A DNA stretch of 64,000 nt. Source: Pedobacter cryoconitis. Its GTDB lineage: Bacteria > Bacteroidota > Bacteroidia > Sphingobacteriales > Sphingobacteriaceae. The DNA lies in contig JAAAFW010000004.1 of NCBI GenBank assembly GCA_019352875.1, forward strand, positions 204,522 to 268,521, read 5' to 3'. The notes under the pieces were generated by a model. That model was not told the DNA's origin and searched no databases. It saw nothing but the letters and a program-made list of their open reading frames with translations. The translations under genes and the position numbers were made by a program. Positions within the stretch are counted from its first letter, which is position 1, and every line of letters begins with the position of its first letter. Below are positions 51,711 to 60,886 of the stretch, piece by piece.

Positions 51711-52736
51711 TTAGTAATTCCCCTGCTTTAGGAATATCGGATCGGTCAATGTATTCATGAAAGCAATAAGCTGTTTTTTCTCTGTGCTGCTCAATGCAAT
51801 TCCAGCTGTTCCATTACTATATAAAGTGCTGTCCAGTCCTTTTTCATTTTTTAGTCCTGTATAATGATCGAGCACTTGCTGTAAGGTAGCAAATCTGCCA
51901 TCATGCATATATGGAGTAGTCAATGCGATATTACGTAAGCTTGGTACTTTAAATTTGCCCATATCGTCCGGCTTACCAGTGAGGGTACCAAGGCCTTGAT
52001 CGGCTGCCGTTCCTGTTCCTGCATTTCTCAGCGACTCATCTGTGAATAGCTCTCCATTATGGCAGGGGGTACATTTTTCTTTGAAAATTAACATTCCCCT
52101 GTGTTCATCGTCTGAATAAGAGAGGTTTTCTTTTCTGGAGTAAGTATCGTACCGCGAATTGGAAGTAACAAGCGTATTGAGATATTCGGTAAACACTCTT
52201 TTGAGGCGTTCCTCAGTAATATCTTCTGTTCCAAATACCTTTTTGAATTGCTTTTTATAACTCGCCGACTGGTTTAAACGAGCTAGAACTATGGATATGC
52301 TGGATGCCATTTCTACCGGACTTTGTATAGCGTTAACTACCGTTTGTGATAAGTGTCCGGCCCGGCCGTCAGCAAAGTAGCTTTTCTTCCATTGGAGGTT
52401 CATTAGTGCAGGCGTATTTCTGGCCGCATGTACAGTGCCATTTCCTCTGCTGAAAGTAATACCGGGGTCGGAATATGCATTCTCATTTTGATGGCATGAT
52501 GAGCAGGAGACTTTGCGGTCAGCTGATAAACCAGGATCTTTAAAAAGGGTTCGGCCAAGGGAAATTCCTTTTAGTGTAGCCATGGTTGTATCTGGTGGAA
52601 GGACCGGGAAATTGACCGGCTGGTTGACAGCCATTTTTGAATCTGAAGCCGAAAACATAAAGCCTACGGTCAAAATACCAAAGCTTGTTAACAATAACAC
52701 TAAAATAATCAATTTGCCTTTTTGCTGTCCAGCCAT
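51711..52736 (-). CDS. Di-heme cytochrome c peroxidase (MauG/CcpA family)
   Basis: A 341-residue protein with an N-terminal signal or anchor segment (about residues 8-28). Two heme c sites are present: CSSCH (Cys 78, Cys 81, His 82) and CTPCH (Cys 222, Cys 225, His 226). The segment TPALMNLQWKKSYFADGRAG and the late TTPYMHDGRFATLQQVLDHY are typical of bacterial cytochrome c peroxidases. It would reduce hydrogen peroxide in the periplasm with electrons from cytochromes. It ends one base from the convergent receptor gene stop, with no visible terminator between them. Confidence 0.93.
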   Translation of the reverse strand: MAGQQKGKLIILVLLLTSFGILTVGFMFSASDSKMAVNQPVNFPVLPPDTTMATLKGISLGRTLFKDPGLSADRKVSCSSCHQNENAYSDPGITFSRGNGTVHAARNTPALMNLQWKKSYFADGRAGHLSQTVVNAIQSPVEMASSISIVLARLNQSASYKKQFKKVFGTEDITEERLKRVFTEYLNTLVTSNSRYDTYSRKENLSYSDDEHRGMLIFKEKCTPCHNGELFTDESLRNAGTGTAADQGLGTLTGKPDDMGKFKVPSLRNIALTTPYMHDGRFATLQQVLDHYTGLKNEKGLDSTLYSNGTAGIALSSTEKKQLIAFMNTLTDPIFLKQGNY

Positions 52737-52780
52737 CTTCTCTGTATTCCACTTTATTATTTGATCGAAAATTCAAACGG

Positions 52781-52788
52781 CAAAAGTA
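52781..52788 (-). promoter_or_regulatory. -7 box of the peroxidase gene
   Basis: TACTTTTG on the minus strand, a TAnnTTTG match, 44 bases upstream of the peroxidase ATG. The -33 element is not at the usual distance. Confidence 0.4.
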
Positions 52789-52953
52789 AGGCAAGAGCAA
52801 AGGTTTTCCTAATAATTATAGTGGTCTTATTGTAAGGATACTCTTACGGGGCATGAAAATACTGCAAACGAAATTCCCGGTTTGGGGTTTATAAAAGAGC
52901 TTAAACTATTTTATCGATGACAAACAAATAAACGAACTTAAAAGCAACAAATC

Positions 52954-53304
52954 ATGATTGAAAATAATAAAGAGATTTTAACAAAAGCAAACGCGGCTGT
53001 CTCTGACGGAGATTATGAGCGGTTTCTTTCATTTAGTGCTGATGACGTGGTATGGACATTTATTGGTGAGGAAACACTAGAAGGGAAAGAAGCCGTGCGG
53101 CAATACATGTTAAGGACGTATCTGGAACCTCCAAAGTTCAAAATAGATAACCTAATTGCTGAAGGTGATTTTGTTACGGCCGTCGGGGAAATCAGCATAA
53201 AAGATAAAGACGGGAAAACGAATCATTATTTATATTGCGACTTCTGGAGATTTAGCGGTGGTAAGATGGCCGAATTAAAAGCTTTTGTTGTTAAAAAGGA
53301 GTAG
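52954..53304 (+). CDS. SnoaL-like / NTF2-fold protein
   Basis: A 116-residue protein with the NTF2-like fold pattern: an N-terminal helix pair (TKANAAVSDGDYERFLSFSA), DDVVWTFIGEETLEGKEAVR, a central strand EGDFVTAVGEISIKDKDG and a final strand FWRFSGGKMAELKAFV. Members are small isomerases, hydrolases or binding proteins. The substrate is not predictable. It is transcribed alone, divergent from the peroxidase. Confidence 0.82.
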   Translation: MIENNKEILTKANAAVSDGDYERFLSFSADDVVWTFIGEETLEGKEAVRQYMLRTYLEPPKFKIDNLIAEGDFVTAVGEISIKDKDGKTNHYLYCDFWRFSGGKMAELKAFVVKKE

Positions 53305-53395
53305 AGGTACAGATGTTAATCTGGTTTAGAACTTTTCAATTAAGATCAGGTTAATTCTCTAAATATTAAAAAAACTCCCTCTAACTGTGATAGGT

Positions 53396-53881
53396 ATGAA
53401 ATATAAAATACTGTTTTTTGCAATAATTATAATTTCGTCACTGACTTCTAAAAATCTGGAGGGACAGACTAAAAAAAATATCTATTATGTCGTAGATACA
53501 ATAAGTACTACGGTGAATAACAGGATTTCAGAGTTGGGAACTGAAGGAAGTCTTAAGTATATAAGTTTCTATTGCAAGTGTCTCCCTCCATACAATAGAA
53601 ATTTAACTTTCGTTTATGATCCAGGTAAACAAAACGTTCAGATTATTAAAGAAATTAGTTATCTGACGCTTTCCTGGAAGGAGTTACAGGAGTTAGTCGT
53701 AAAGGCCGGGGCTGAGTTTAAGTATCAGTACAATCTGACCATACTAGAAGTATTGCCCGACAAAACCTACAGATCAGCCAACGTAAGACTGGTAATATAT
53801 CCCCAAACTACCGTGGATTTTGAGAAACTGAAATTCTCTAAAGACTCGTCTGATCCTTTACTCTTAGAATTTGAACTTTAG
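53396..53881 (+). CDS. Secreted protein of unknown function
   Basis: A 161-residue protein with an N-terminal signal peptide (MKYKILFFAIIIISSLTSKN, cleavage near LEGQ). A GTG at 53387 would add three residues. The mature part is beta-rich and has a CKC pair (YCKCLPPY). I do not recognise a family. It stands alone 91 bases after the SnoaL-like gene and is followed by a terminator-like hairpin. Confidence 0.6.
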   Translation: MKYKILFFAIIIISSLTSKNLEGQTKKNIYYVVDTISTTVNNRISELGTEGSLKYISFYCKCLPPYNRNLTFVYDPGKQNVQIIKEISYLTLSWKELQELVVKAGAEFKYQYNLTILEVLPDKTYRSANVRLVIYPQTTVDFEKLKFSKDSSDPLLLEFEL

Positions 53882-53890
53882 AGATCAATT

Positions 53891-53933
53891 GTACAACCGG
53901 CCTGCTGTCTATCTGATTGCATGCTGGTTGTAC
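53891..53933. terminator. Hairpin between convergent genes
   Basis: GTACAACCGGC (53891-53901) pairs with GCTGGTTGTAC (53923-53933) with one G-U wobble and a 21-base loop, between the secreted protein and the convergent HAD gene. There is no strong T tract. Confidence 0.45.
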
Positions 53934-53971
53934 TAGATGATATTATTGTATCGACTTAGGGCAACAACTTG

Positions 53972-54577
53972 TCATACCAGAATATTAAAACTCTTAAGCT
54001 CTTCTTTCAATGATTGAGGAGTCGTAAACTGTATTGCATAGATGCCCAATTCCTGTGCAGCTTTCACATTTGCCGGATTATCATCTATAAACAAAGATTC
54101 CTGAGCCTTAATTCCAAATCTTTGCAAAAGTAAATAGTATATCCGGTGATCTGGTTTGACCAATTTTTCTTCGCCAGAAACGACGATTCCATCGAATTGC
54201 TTCAAAAAGTCAAATCTTTCATAAGCCACTTTAATCTTTTCTGCTGACCAGTTTGTTAACCCAAAGATATTGTGAGTTTTGCTGACGCTGTTTAATATCT
54301 CTACTGTTTCGGGGATATCGGATCGCAGCATAGTGGCCCAGCAATCATCGTACATGGCAATTTTTTCCTGGTACTCGGGGAATTGCCTTTGGAGGATTTG
54401 TACCGCCTCGGCAAAGGGCCGGCCTCTGTCTTGTTCCCTGTTCCAATCGTGGTTGCAGATATTTTCAAGGAAATAATTCATTTCATTTTTGTCCTCAAAA
54501 TGCTTCTCATACAAATATCTGGGATTCCAGTCAAGCAGGACATCGCCAAAGTCGAATATTATATTCTTAATTTCCAT
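53972..54577 (-). CDS. HAD-family hydrolase (phosphatase-like)
   Basis: A 201-residue protein starting at the ATG at 54577 (MEIKNIIFDF); an upstream TTG would add ten residues. The HAD motifs are all present: FDFGDVLLDW (nucleophile Asp 10, with a second acid in motif I replaced by Gly-Asp spacing, as in YihX-like proteins), GLTNWS (motif II), VKPDHRIY (motif III Lys) and FIDDNPANVKAA (motif IV). It resembles the YihX-type sugar-phosphate phosphatases. It is cytosolic, and the substrate is unknown. Confidence 0.88.
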   Translation of the reverse strand: MEIKNIIFDFGDVLLDWNPRYLYEKHFEDKNEMNYFLENICNHDWNREQDRGRPFAEAVQILQRQFPEYQEKIAMYDDCWATMLRSDIPETVEILNSVSKTHNIFGLTNWSAEKIKVAYERFDFLKQFDGIVVSGEEKLVKPDHRIYYLLLQRFGIKAQESLFIDDNPANVKAAQELGIYAIQFTTPQSLKEELKSFNILV

Positions 54578-54634
54578 ATATCTTATTTTAAGCCTGCATA
54601 ATTGCAAAGTTTATATTGTTATTACCATCTGGTT

Positions 54635-55759
54635 TCAAGCGTTGCCAAGCTTTTTTCGTAGCCATTTGCGTATAGGTTCATCATAAAACTTTAAGCTAAG
54701 GTAGCCGATAAGGAAAGCTCCTATGAAAGTGATACACCCATACAAAATCTTCATTTTCATATCCGCCTGGGGATTATTGCTCAGCCAGGCAGAATACACA
54801 TAGATTAGTGGAAAATGTGTGATATAGACCGGATAGGAGATATCACCCAGAAACTTGCACAACCGGGACTCCATACCTTTCGAAACCGTCCCGCTTGCGG
54901 CGATATAGATGATGGCTGGAAAGATGAACACGATAGTTAGCGACTCATACAGGCCATTTATCCATCTGTAATCTTCTCCGCCTATTCGCGGCATAATGAG
55001 TACGCAGCTCACTAATGCTGAACTGATTAGGAAAGACCTTTTTATCCTGGAAATAGTGATTATTCTGGAAAGTAAAAGACCGCCGAAAAACGGATAGATG
55101 AGCCGGGTAAATCCGATTGCAAGCTGTTCACTATTTAGCGTCCAGCCACCCATGAGGTCGCCGCTCTCACTGTTCACTGCATAATAGATCAGATAAGCAC
55201 CGGAAATCAGCACGACTGTGGCCAGGGCCTTTTTTGAAAATTTCCTGACACCGATTGCATACAAGATATTCGCAATATATTCATAAAACAAAGACCAGCC
55301 AGGACCATTAAGCGGGTGCATTTCCTGCCACCCCCTGATATCCATTGATGGGGGAAGGGGAATTAACGTAAAACCGACAAGCATTGTCGCGATAACCGCC
55401 CATAAAGGAACTGTATGGATCAGCGGCCACTTTGGAGAGTCTGCATAATAAAATAGGCTAGCACCTATAATCATACCCAAAATAACCATTGGTTGCAGCC
55501 GTTCTACCCGGCGTTTTAGGAAACTGGATAAAGTCATCTTATCCCAGCGGTCATCGTAGGCATATCCAATCACAAAACCTGACAGAATAAAGAAAAAATC
55601 GACGGCTAAATAACCATGATTGATGAACTGATCTAGTAAACTGGTTGCATTTGGTTCGAAAACATGGAATGCGACGACAATAATTGCTGCGACGCCGCGT
55701 AGTCCGTCGAGAATTGGATAATGGGGCTTTGATTTAAGGTTACTGGTATAGTTTTGCAT
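54635..55759 (-). CDS. Acyltransferase 3 family membrane protein
   Basis: A 374-residue inner membrane protein with about ten hydrophobic segments. The N-terminus, LDGLRGVAAIIVVAFHVFEP and DFFFILSGFVIGYAYDDRW, is the acyltransferase 3 (OafA/NolL) signature, with a conserved His in FHVFE. The end has YITHFPLIYVYSAWL. Such enzymes add acetyl or other acyl groups to sugars of surface polysaccharides or lipids. It lies 57 bases upstream of the HAD gene on the same strand. The acceptor is unknown. Confidence 0.88.
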   Translation of the reverse strand: MQNYTSNLKSKPHYPILDGLRGVAAIIVVAFHVFEPNATSLLDQFINHGYLAVDFFFILSGFVIGYAYDDRWDKMTLSSFLKRRVERLQPMVILGMIIGASLFYYADSPKWPLIHTVPLWAVIATMLVGFTLIPLPPSMDIRGWQEMHPLNGPGWSLFYEYIANILYAIGVRKFSKKALATVVLISGAYLIYYAVNSESGDLMGGWTLNSEQLAIGFTRLIYPFFGGLLLSRIITISRIKRSFLISSALVSCVLIMPRIGGEDYRWINGLYESLTIVFIFPAIIYIAASGTVSKGMESRLCKFLGDISYPVYITHFPLIYVYSAWLSNNPQADMKMKILYGCITFIGAFLIGYLSLKFYDEPIRKWLRKKLGNA

Positions 55760-55805
55760 AAATTAATATCCGTTGAACCAACGGACCACCCAGTTGATAG
55801 GAATA

Positions 55806-55883
55806 TTTTTGCAATTATATGCGAATTTGCTATTAATTGCAAAAATAAATGCATTAGTTTGTGTTTTGTTAAATAACAAAACA
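55806..55883. promoter_or_regulatory. Two inverted repeats in the divergent intergenic region
   Basis: TTTTTGCAATTA (55806-55817) and TAATTGCAAAAA (55834-55845) form a 12-bp perfect pair; TGTTTTGTT (55862-55870) and AACAAAACA (55875-55883) form a 9-bp pair. Both lie between the divergent acyltransferase and epimerase-like genes and are operator candidates. Confidence 0.45.
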
Positions 55884-55948
55884 ATTCATGCTAAAACCTA
55901 CATTATATATTTCTGATGCGAAAGGGGAACCAAAACTTGGTTAGTATG

Positions 55949-55999
55949 AAAGGGTCCGGGAGTGGTTTAGGAACGCGTTGTATTTTCCCGGTACCCTTT
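55949..55999 (+). terminator. Hairpin in the leader of the epimerase-like gene
   Basis: AAAGGGTCCGGGA (55949-55961) pairs with TCCCGGTACCCTTT (55986-55999), with one bulged base and TCTTT after it, 43 bases before the ATG at 56043. No gene upstream is read in this direction, so it may be an attenuator or the end of a small RNA. Confidence 0.5.
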
Positions 56000-56042
56000 T
56001 CTTTAAAAAATTCAATAAACCAAATATCAAATAGCAAAACGT

Positions 56043-56918
56043 ATGTTTAAATCAAAGAAAAATCTATCAGGAATGCTGCTTGTCGCTGTCATTTTCTTCA
56101 CGGGAATCTCGACCTCAAATGCCCAAAAAAGAAAAGATGTCGGTCTGCAGCTTTTTAGTCTCCGTGAACTATTGCCAAAGGATGTTGCAGGAACACTACA
56201 AAAAGTCTCCCAAGCCGGCTATAGTCAGGTTGAATTATATGGTTTTAGTATTAAGGATCAATTTTGGGGCTTGAAGCCGGCTGAGCTCAAGAAAATTCTT
56301 GACGAGAATGGATTGAAGCCAGTCAGCGGGCATTTTAATATGTCTCCTTACTTTAAATCGGGAGATGAAGCTGAGCTTAAAGCTGCAATAGAGGCCGCTA
56401 AAATTCTGGGATTGAAATATGTTACTATTCCTTGGCTCGATGCAGATACGAGAACCAGCGCTGAGGATTACAGAACTGTAGCGAAAAGGCTCAACTATGC
56501 AGGTCAGCTCTGTAAAAATGCAGGGTTGAAGTTGGCCTACCACAACCATGATTTCGAGTTTATCAAATATGGCAATGAAACAGGAATGGACATTTTGTTA
56601 AAAGACACAGATAAAAAACTGGTTGATTTTGAAATGGATATTTATTGGGTTATCCGTTCCGGACTCCAGCCTTACGAACTATTTAAAGCCAATCCCGGTA
56701 GATATGCGATGTGGCATATCAAGGACATGGACAAGTCCGATCCGAAATTAAATACAGAGGTCGGTTCGGGGTCAATTGATTATAAAGATATCTTCAAGCA
56801 TGCAAAGCTTTCCGGAATGAAATACTTTTTTGTGGAACACGAGAACAACTATAAACCCGATATGCTTGGTTCCATCACAAAAAGCTGCGCTTTTATTAAG
56901 GATCAGATTCTAAAATAG
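56043..56918 (+). CDS. Secreted sugar phosphate isomerase/epimerase-like TIM-barrel protein
   Basis: A 291-residue protein with a signal peptide (cleavage near TSNAQ), then an AP endonuclease 2/xylose isomerase-like TIM barrel. Visible elements are DVGLQLFSLREL, GYSQVELYGF, VSGHFNMSPY, LAYHNHDFEF, FEMDIYWVIRSG, MWHIKDM and FVEHEN, which supply the His, Glu and Asp residues that bind a divalent metal in this family. The reaction may be isomerisation or epimerisation, or 3-keto-sugar chemistry, of an imported sugar in the periplasm. It is transcribed alone. Confidence 0.87.
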   Translation: MFKSKKNLSGMLLVAVIFFTGISTSNAQKRKDVGLQLFSLRELLPKDVAGTLQKVSQAGYSQVELYGFSIKDQFWGLKPAELKKILDENGLKPVSGHFNMSPYFKSGDEAELKAAIEAAKILGLKYVTIPWLDADTRTSAEDYRTVAKRLNYAGQLCKNAGLKLAYHNHDFEFIKYGNETGMDILLKDTDKKLVDFEMDIYWVIRSGLQPYELFKANPGRYAMWHIKDMDKSDPKLNTEVGSGSIDYKDIFKHAKLSGMKYFFVEHENNYKPDMLGSITKSCAFIKDQILK

Positions 56919-56936
56919 GGCAAAATAAATTACAAA

Positions 56937-56985
56937 AAGTATCGGGTGATTTCAATCCATATGGGATGGAGGTTACCCGATACTT
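56937..56985 (+). terminator. Hairpin after the epimerase-like gene
   Basis: AAGTATCGGGT (56937-56947) pairs with ACCCGATACTT (56975-56985), with an inner ATCC/GGAT pair. It lacks a T tract. The rest of the 219-base gap before the efflux operon shows nothing clear. Confidence 0.5.
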
Positions 56986-57137
56986 GGATCAAATTAAGTG
57001 ACCATCCTGCAATAGCAATAGTGTTTATGGCAGTTAAGTTTAGTTGATTAATGATTTGGTTATATTTATTTGCCTGGTCGTTCAAATACATAAGTAAATC
57101 GTTATCATTGTAGAGACCACACTGATAATGGAACTAT

Positions 57138-58454
57138 ATGAAGATAACCTTATTAAGCTTTACTTTATTGTTATTCTCGTCGTTCTTATTTTCACAAGAA
57201 AGCCCAAACATAGTTACGCTCAGTTCTTTAGATCATGCCTTTCAAAAAGCACTGAAATCTAATCCCCGCCAAAATATTTATCGCCTGCGTACCAGACAAG
57301 CCATTTATAATCATAAGTCGGCCCTGGGGTTTTTGCTCCCGTCTGCATCGGGTACATTTAACGGAACCGATAATTTAAGCTTAGGAGTAACCCCCGTTCC
57401 GGGAGAACTGGTGGGCGAGCCAGGTACCACTTTTTACGCACAGTTTGGTAAAAGGTATAACTATAATGCTGGTTTAAATTTAAGCCAGGTGTTATTCGAC
57501 TGGCAGGTTATTCAGGAAACAGCAATTGCGAAAAAGAACATAGAACTTTCACAGGCAGATGAGTTGTCTTTTACACAGAAACTGAAGGAACAGGTGGCCC
57601 AGGTTTATTTTACTACACTCATTGCAAAAAGTGCGGTAAAGCTTGCAGAAATGGATGAAATGCTGGCAGACAGTCTCGTCCAAATAGCGAAACAGAGTTT
57701 TGCCCATGGATCAACAGATCAGTTGATACTCAACCAGTCAATCATCAATGCTAATCAGATTCAACAGAATAAAACCAGAAGTTATAACCTATATGAGCAG
57801 GGGAAAGAAAATCTGAAGCTGCTTCTTGGAGAAAACCCGCTTGATAAAATTGAACTTAAGGAAGAATTACAAAGGATAACCTCAACTGTAGCAGATCTTA
57901 ACATCATAGGGAAAGATCAGTCACTGGACAGCTATCGTGTACAAGCGGAAATTGCCGTCCTGAAAAGTAAATCCCAACGTGCTATAGCCTATCCTAAATT
58001 CCTGGCCTCTGCTTATTTTGGTGGGCAGCAGTTTAGAAATGATCTCGGACTGTCTTTAAAAGATAATGCCTGGTCGCGTTACCAATATATAGGCGTTGGG
58101 CTTTCTATTCCTTTTTTTACAGGATTTACCAATAGTAATAAATACAAAAGCTCGAAGGTACAGAGCGATATAACCCAGCTGCAATATACCGAAGCGAAGA
58201 GGACTACAGCCATTAACGATAAGATGCTCCTTAAGAATCTGGATACGCAGTATCAACTAGCCGGATCATCGTTAGCAAATTTTGAATTGTATGGAAGTAC
58301 ACTGCAACTTAGCCGGCAAAAACATATGGAAGGTCTGATTAGTATGGATATTTATTTTAAAACATTTATGGATTATCTGAATGCCGAGAATCTCTATTTA
58401 AATGACCTTTCACAATTATATACTATTAAGGCCATTTTAATTTCAAGACAATAA
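57138..58454 (+). CDS. TolC-family outer membrane efflux protein
   Basis: A 438-residue protein with a signal peptide (cleavage near FLFSQ). The two repeated long helical segments and the strands typical of TolC can be seen: SLDHAFQKALKSNPRQNIYR near the N-terminus, and LKEQVAQVYFTTLIAKSAVK. It forms the outer membrane channel of the tripartite pump encoded by this gene and the next three. The gaps are 25, 1 and 72 bases, so it heads a four-gene operon. Confidence 0.92.
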   Translation: MKITLLSFTLLLFSSFLFSQESPNIVTLSSLDHAFQKALKSNPRQNIYRLRTRQAIYNHKSALGFLLPSASGTFNGTDNLSLGVTPVPGELVGEPGTTFYAQFGKRYNYNAGLNLSQVLFDWQVIQETAIAKKNIELSQADELSFTQKLKEQVAQVYFTTLIAKSAVKLAEMDEMLADSLVQIAKQSFAHGSTDQLILNQSIINANQIQQNKTRSYNLYEQGKENLKLLLGENPLDKIELKEELQRITSTVADLNIIGKDQSLDSYRVQAEIAVLKSKSQRAIAYPKFLASAYFGGQQFRNDLGLSLKDNAWSRYQYIGVGLSIPFFTGFTNSNKYKSSKVQSDITQLQYTEAKRTTAINDKMLLKNLDTQYQLAGSSLANFELYGSTLQLSRQKHMEGLISMDIYFKTFMDYLNAENLYLNDLSQLYTIKAILISRQ

Positions 58455-58479
58455 ATCATTTAGCTAAAAATCCTTTAAG

Positions 58480-59571
58480 ATGAGATATGTTCAACTATTT
58501 GCAGTACTGCTGGTCCTGTCTGCCAGCGGATGTAAGGACAAACAAGAAATAAAACCTGGTAGGAAGACTTTAACAGATGCCGTTTTTGGCAGCGGGCACC
58601 TTGAAAATAAAAATCAGTATGCCGTAAATGCGAATACTGATGGTTACTTGAAAGAAGTATATATCACAGAAGGCGATCAATTAAAAATACAGCAGCCCTT
58701 ATTCCGTATCAGTGATGAGTTGCAAGAAACACAAACCGGAAATGCACTGACCAGGTTAAATTATGCAAAAACGAATGTATTACCCGCCTCAGCTCAACTG
58801 GACCAACTGAATATACAGATCAGGCAAACTACTGACAGAGTCAGAACAGATTCGGTTAATTTAAAACGTTACGAACGTTTATTGCAGACTCATGCCGTGG
58901 CGGAAATTGATTTTGAAAGGATCCAACTGCAATATCAGGAATCCCTATCGGCCTTAAAGATCTTGTATAAGAGTAAGGTCGATCTGGACCAGAACCTTCA
59001 CTTGAGCGTAGCAAATGCAAAAGCAGATTACGAAGTTCAGCAGCAACAAAGCCGTTTCTATAAGATTAATGCAACTTCCGGCGGAATTGTATTGAGTATT
59101 ATTAAAAAACCTGGTGATTATGTGAAAAAAGGAGAACTTCTTGCGCGTATTGGCGCTGGAGCACCCGTTATCAAATTGTCTGTTGCCGAAGATGATATTC
59201 AGCTGGTCAAAGAAGGGCAGCAGGTACTGATTTCTTTAAACAGTGTGAAAGATAAGGTTTTCAAGGCGGTGATTACCAAGAAATATCCGTCATTTGATAC
59301 GGAACAACAGGCTTTTACCGTGGAAGCCCTTTTTACAGAAGCTCCCGATGAGTTTATAAATGGAACTCAGTTACAGGGAAATATCCTCATTTCTGAAAAA
59401 AAGAATGCCCTGGTTATTCCTTCGTTTTATCTTTCTGAAGGCGATTATGTCTGGCTCAAAGAGCGAAAAATGAAAAAAGCAGTTAAAGTCGGAATCCGTA
59501 CCCTGGAATGGACGGAGATCTTGAGCGGAATTACTGAAAATGATTGGTTAAGCTTACCTGGAAAAAACTAG
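58480..59571 (+). CDS. Periplasmic adaptor (membrane fusion) lipoprotein, HlyD/AcrA-like
   Basis: A 363-residue lipoprotein (signal peptide ending SASGC, Cys 18). The order is a split lipoyl domain (VNANTDGYLKEVYITEGDQL and the later SGGIVLSIIKKPGDYVKKGE), a coiled-coil hairpin between (about residues 80-185), then a beta-barrel domain with VLISLNSVKDKVFKAVITKK. It links the TolC-type channel to the ABC permease. Its stop is separated by one base from the permease start, indicating tight coupling. Confidence 0.92.
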   Translation: MRYVQLFAVLLVLSASGCKDKQEIKPGRKTLTDAVFGSGHLENKNQYAVNANTDGYLKEVYITEGDQLKIQQPLFRISDELQETQTGNALTRLNYAKTNVLPASAQLDQLNIQIRQTTDRVRTDSVNLKRYERLLQTHAVAEIDFERIQLQYQESLSALKILYKSKVDLDQNLHLSVANAKADYEVQQQQSRFYKINATSGGIVLSIIKKPGDYVKKGELLARIGAGAPVIKLSVAEDDIQLVKEGQQVLISLNSVKDKVFKAVITKKYPSFDTEQQAFTVEALFTEAPDEFINGTQLQGNILISEKKNALVIPSFYLSEGDYVWLKERKMKKAVKVGIRTLEWTEILSGITENDWLSLPGKN

Positions 59572-59572
59572 G

Positions 59573-60814
59573 ATGCTTAACACCAATTATAAAATAGCAG
59601 GAGTTTATTTGACTGCAAAACCCAGGCAGACAATCGTCGCCTTATTAGGCGTAACTTTCGGAATCTCCATGTACGTATTTATGATCAGTTTTGTGACTGG
59701 AGTAAATGAGATGACCAATAAGCTGGCTTTTACTTCCTTTGCTCATATACGAATCTATAATGATGGGCCGAAAGATAACACTGACCTGATCAGTGAAAAA
59801 TCAAATGAAACGGCACTGGTTAACTTGCGTAATGCCAAGGTAATCAAGTATACCACGGGTATTAAAAATCCGGCAGAGCTCATTAAACTTCTGCAGCATC
59901 AGCCGGAAGTGACCGGTGTTACCCCCCAGGTCAATGTCAGCGTTTTTTTTAGAAACGGTGGTAATAAAATTAATGGAATGTTGAGTGGGGTAGAGGTCGA
60001 TGCTGAAAACCGTTTGTTTACGATAGCCGATTATATGGTAAGTGGAAACTGGAATTCGCTCAAAACGCAGCCCAATGGTATAATTCTCGGCGTTAAATTA
60101 GCTAAATCACTGAGAGTTGGAATCGATGATAATGTAAATGTACTTACTGCTGAAGGGATCATGAAAAACCTGAAAGTGATCGGGGTTTTTAAGACAAATA
60201 TGGGTAGTATAGACGGCACTAAGGCCTACCTGAATATTAATTCGACCCGTCAGATGCTGGCTAAAAATCAGAGTTATGTGACCGATCTGCAGATCATGGT
60301 CAATGATTATAAGGTAACAGCCCCATTAGTTCAAAGACTTTCCACTGTTGTTCCCTATAATACTGAGAGCTGGCAAACTTCAAATCAACAAATGTACGCG
60401 CAATCAAAATTATACGATATGGTAGCTCGTGCAGTATCATTTACCATTTTGCTGGTAGCCGGATTTGGGATCTATAATATTATGAATATGACCATTAACG
60501 AAAAAATCAAAGAAATTGCCATCTTAAAAGCGATGGGGTACTCGGGTTTTGATATCACAGTTATATTTTTAACGCAAGCTCTTGTAATTGGAGTTCTGGG
60601 TGGGATCATAGGAATGCTGATCGGCTTCTGCCTGGGTTATATCGTAGAGTTGATCCCTTTTAAAATGGGTGCCCTCGATCATTTACCTATGGCTTACCAT
60701 GTTAAAGACTACCTGATGGCTTTCCTCTTCGGATTAGCCACCACATTTATAGCCGGTTATATGCCGGCCAGAAAAGCTGCGAAAATTGACCCTGTAGAGA
60801 TCATCAGAAGTTAA
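59573..60814 (+). CDS. ABC transporter permease, MacB/FtsX-like
   Basis: A 413-residue permease with one N-terminal membrane helix (about residues 20-42), a large periplasmic MacB-type domain (about 45-270) and three C-terminal helices (about 283-305, 325-355, 375-395). The coupling segment INEKIKEIAILKAMGYSGFD is typical of MacB/LolCE permeases, and the end is PARKAAKIDPVEIIRS. It works with the ATPase encoded downstream and the adaptor and TolC-like channel upstream. The exported substrate is unknown. Confidence 0.92.
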   Translation: MLNTNYKIAGVYLTAKPRQTIVALLGVTFGISMYVFMISFVTGVNEMTNKLAFTSFAHIRIYNDGPKDNTDLISEKSNETALVNLRNAKVIKYTTGIKNPAELIKLLQHQPEVTGVTPQVNVSVFFRNGGNKINGMLSGVEVDAENRLFTIADYMVSGNWNSLKTQPNGIILGVKLAKSLRVGIDDNVNVLTAEGIMKNLKVIGVFKTNMGSIDGTKAYLNINSTRQMLAKNQSYVTDLQIMVNDYKVTAPLVQRLSTVVPYNTESWQTSNQQMYAQSKLYDMVARAVSFTILLVAGFGIYNIMNMTINEKIKEIAILKAMGYSGFDITVIFLTQALVIGVLGGIIGMLIGFCLGYIVELIPFKMGALDHLPMAYHVKDYLMAFLFGLATTFIAGYMPARKAAKIDPVEIIRS

Positions 60815-60886
60815 CGATCAACAGTAAAATATAAGAACGTTTCGCTCTACAAAAAAACCGTATTCATATAAGAATAACACAATCTG

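Noticed and set aside
55633..55884. 83-residue minus-strand frame at the acyltransferase start
   Set aside because: It overlaps the conserved N-terminus of the acyltransferase in another frame, and its upper part covers intergenic dyads.
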